Assembly (NCBI GenBank): GCA_938004015.1
Contig: CALKWU010000260.1
Span: 1 to 5,851, forward strand
Direction: 5' to 3'
Source of the DNA: an uncultured Oceanobacillus sp.
GTDB lineage: Bacteria > Bacillota > Bacilli > Bacillales > Amphibacillaceae
Length of the DNA: 5,851 nt
The notes below the pieces were generated by a model. That model ran no database searches, was not told the origin of the DNA, and worked only from the letters and a program-made list of their open reading frames with translations. Both the position numbers and the translations under genes were made by a program. Shown here one piece after another: positions 5,466-5,851 of this stretch (the stretch's first letter is position 1; each line of letters begins with the position of its first letter).

Positions 5466-5851
5466 ATGATTTTTAATGATTGGACCATCATCTTATGTGT
5501 ATTGTTTTTCTCCATCACTTTTTGTTCACTATTGCATTTTCCACTCTTTTCTTGATTTTAGGGATTTTCGTTCTGTTTCAAGCAATCAAGAGTTTGTTGA
5601 TGGGGGATTCAAGGAAAGCGGTCATCCCATTTTTTGAAGAGGTAGCTATTTACGAAAAAAGGAAAATGGGGAAGGAATGGTTGAAACGACGAAGAATGGA
5701 AACGATGACGCAATTCATTCTCAGTGTGTTCCTGTTTTTTCAATATCTTCTCGCAAAGGATTCGGGCATTATGGTAGATTCGGATTTAACAATCGTCACC
5801 GCCATTTCGCTCGTCGGTTTGTTTCTTTTGAACGCTGGTCTTCATCAAGCA
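5466..5851 (+). pseudogene. Multi-pass membrane protein, frameshifted, 3' end outside window
   Basis: ATG at 5466 follows AAGGAG (5453-5458) at 7 bases. The frame reads MIFNDWTIILCVLFFSITF and soon stops (TGA 5553-5555). Adding one T to the five-T run at 5519-5523 restores a frame open to the last base of the window: FTIAFSTLFLILGIFVLFQA, a basic loop with EEVAIYEKRKMGKEWLKRRR, then hydrophobic TQFILSVFLFFQYLLA and LTIVTAISLVGLFLLNAGL. That makes about four membrane segments around a positively charged loop expected to be cytoplasmic. The long intact downstream frame and good ribosome binding site suggest a recent one-base loss or a sequencing error. No family recognised. Confidence 0.65.

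Overview
The window looks like chromosomal DNA of a low- to mid-GC Gram-positive bacterium of the Bacillaceae/Planococcaceae type. The grounds are strong AGGAGG-like ribosome binding sites, TTGACA/TATAAT-like promoters, a CzrA/CzcD metal-efflux pair, a Gram-positive lipoprotein signal and an HPK-type sensor kinase. Genus cannot be set from the sequence alone.

Layout. 1-738 (+): 3' part of a sensor histidine kinase gene. 739-1293: gene graveyard with a C-terminal scrap of a DJ-1/PfpI gene (- strand) abutting the C-terminal scrap of an unrelated secreted-type protein gene (+ strand, interrupted by tandem stops). 1298-1322: strong hairpin. 2622-1327 (- strand): intact zinc/cobalt homeostasis operon, ArsR/SmtB repressor (czrA-like) followed by a CDF efflux pump (czcD-like), with a clear promoter and an overlapping 11-2-11 operator at 2646-2699. 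2700-3436: long stretch without an intact gene, holding a decayed small membrane-protein ORF (2876-2997), an orphan translation start (3011-3062) and a degenerate 21-bp-period tandem array (about 3074-3432). 3473-4351 (+): two-domain GNAT-like acetyltransferase, apparently expressed from a promoter inside the array. 4361-4624 (+): internally deleted alpha/beta hydrolase remnant that keeps a perfect Shine-Dalgarno. 4774-5388 (+): lipoprotein of unknown function. 5466-5851 (+): multi-pass membrane protein with a one-base frameshift in a T-run, running off the window.

The metal operon is the one functional unit that can be read with confidence. The repressor carries the complete alpha5 zinc site (Asp, His, His, His), sits on its own promoter, and the pump shows the His/Asp transport sites of Zn-type CDF proteins plus His-rich ends. 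The most striking other feature is the contrast between this clean operon and the five decayed or frameshifted genes around it, together with the 21-bp array whose - strand reading suggests degenerate heptads of the type R-[FLI]-x-x-L-[HP]-E. I see no convincing new defence, mobile or biosynthetic system; the array is the best candidate for something undescribed.
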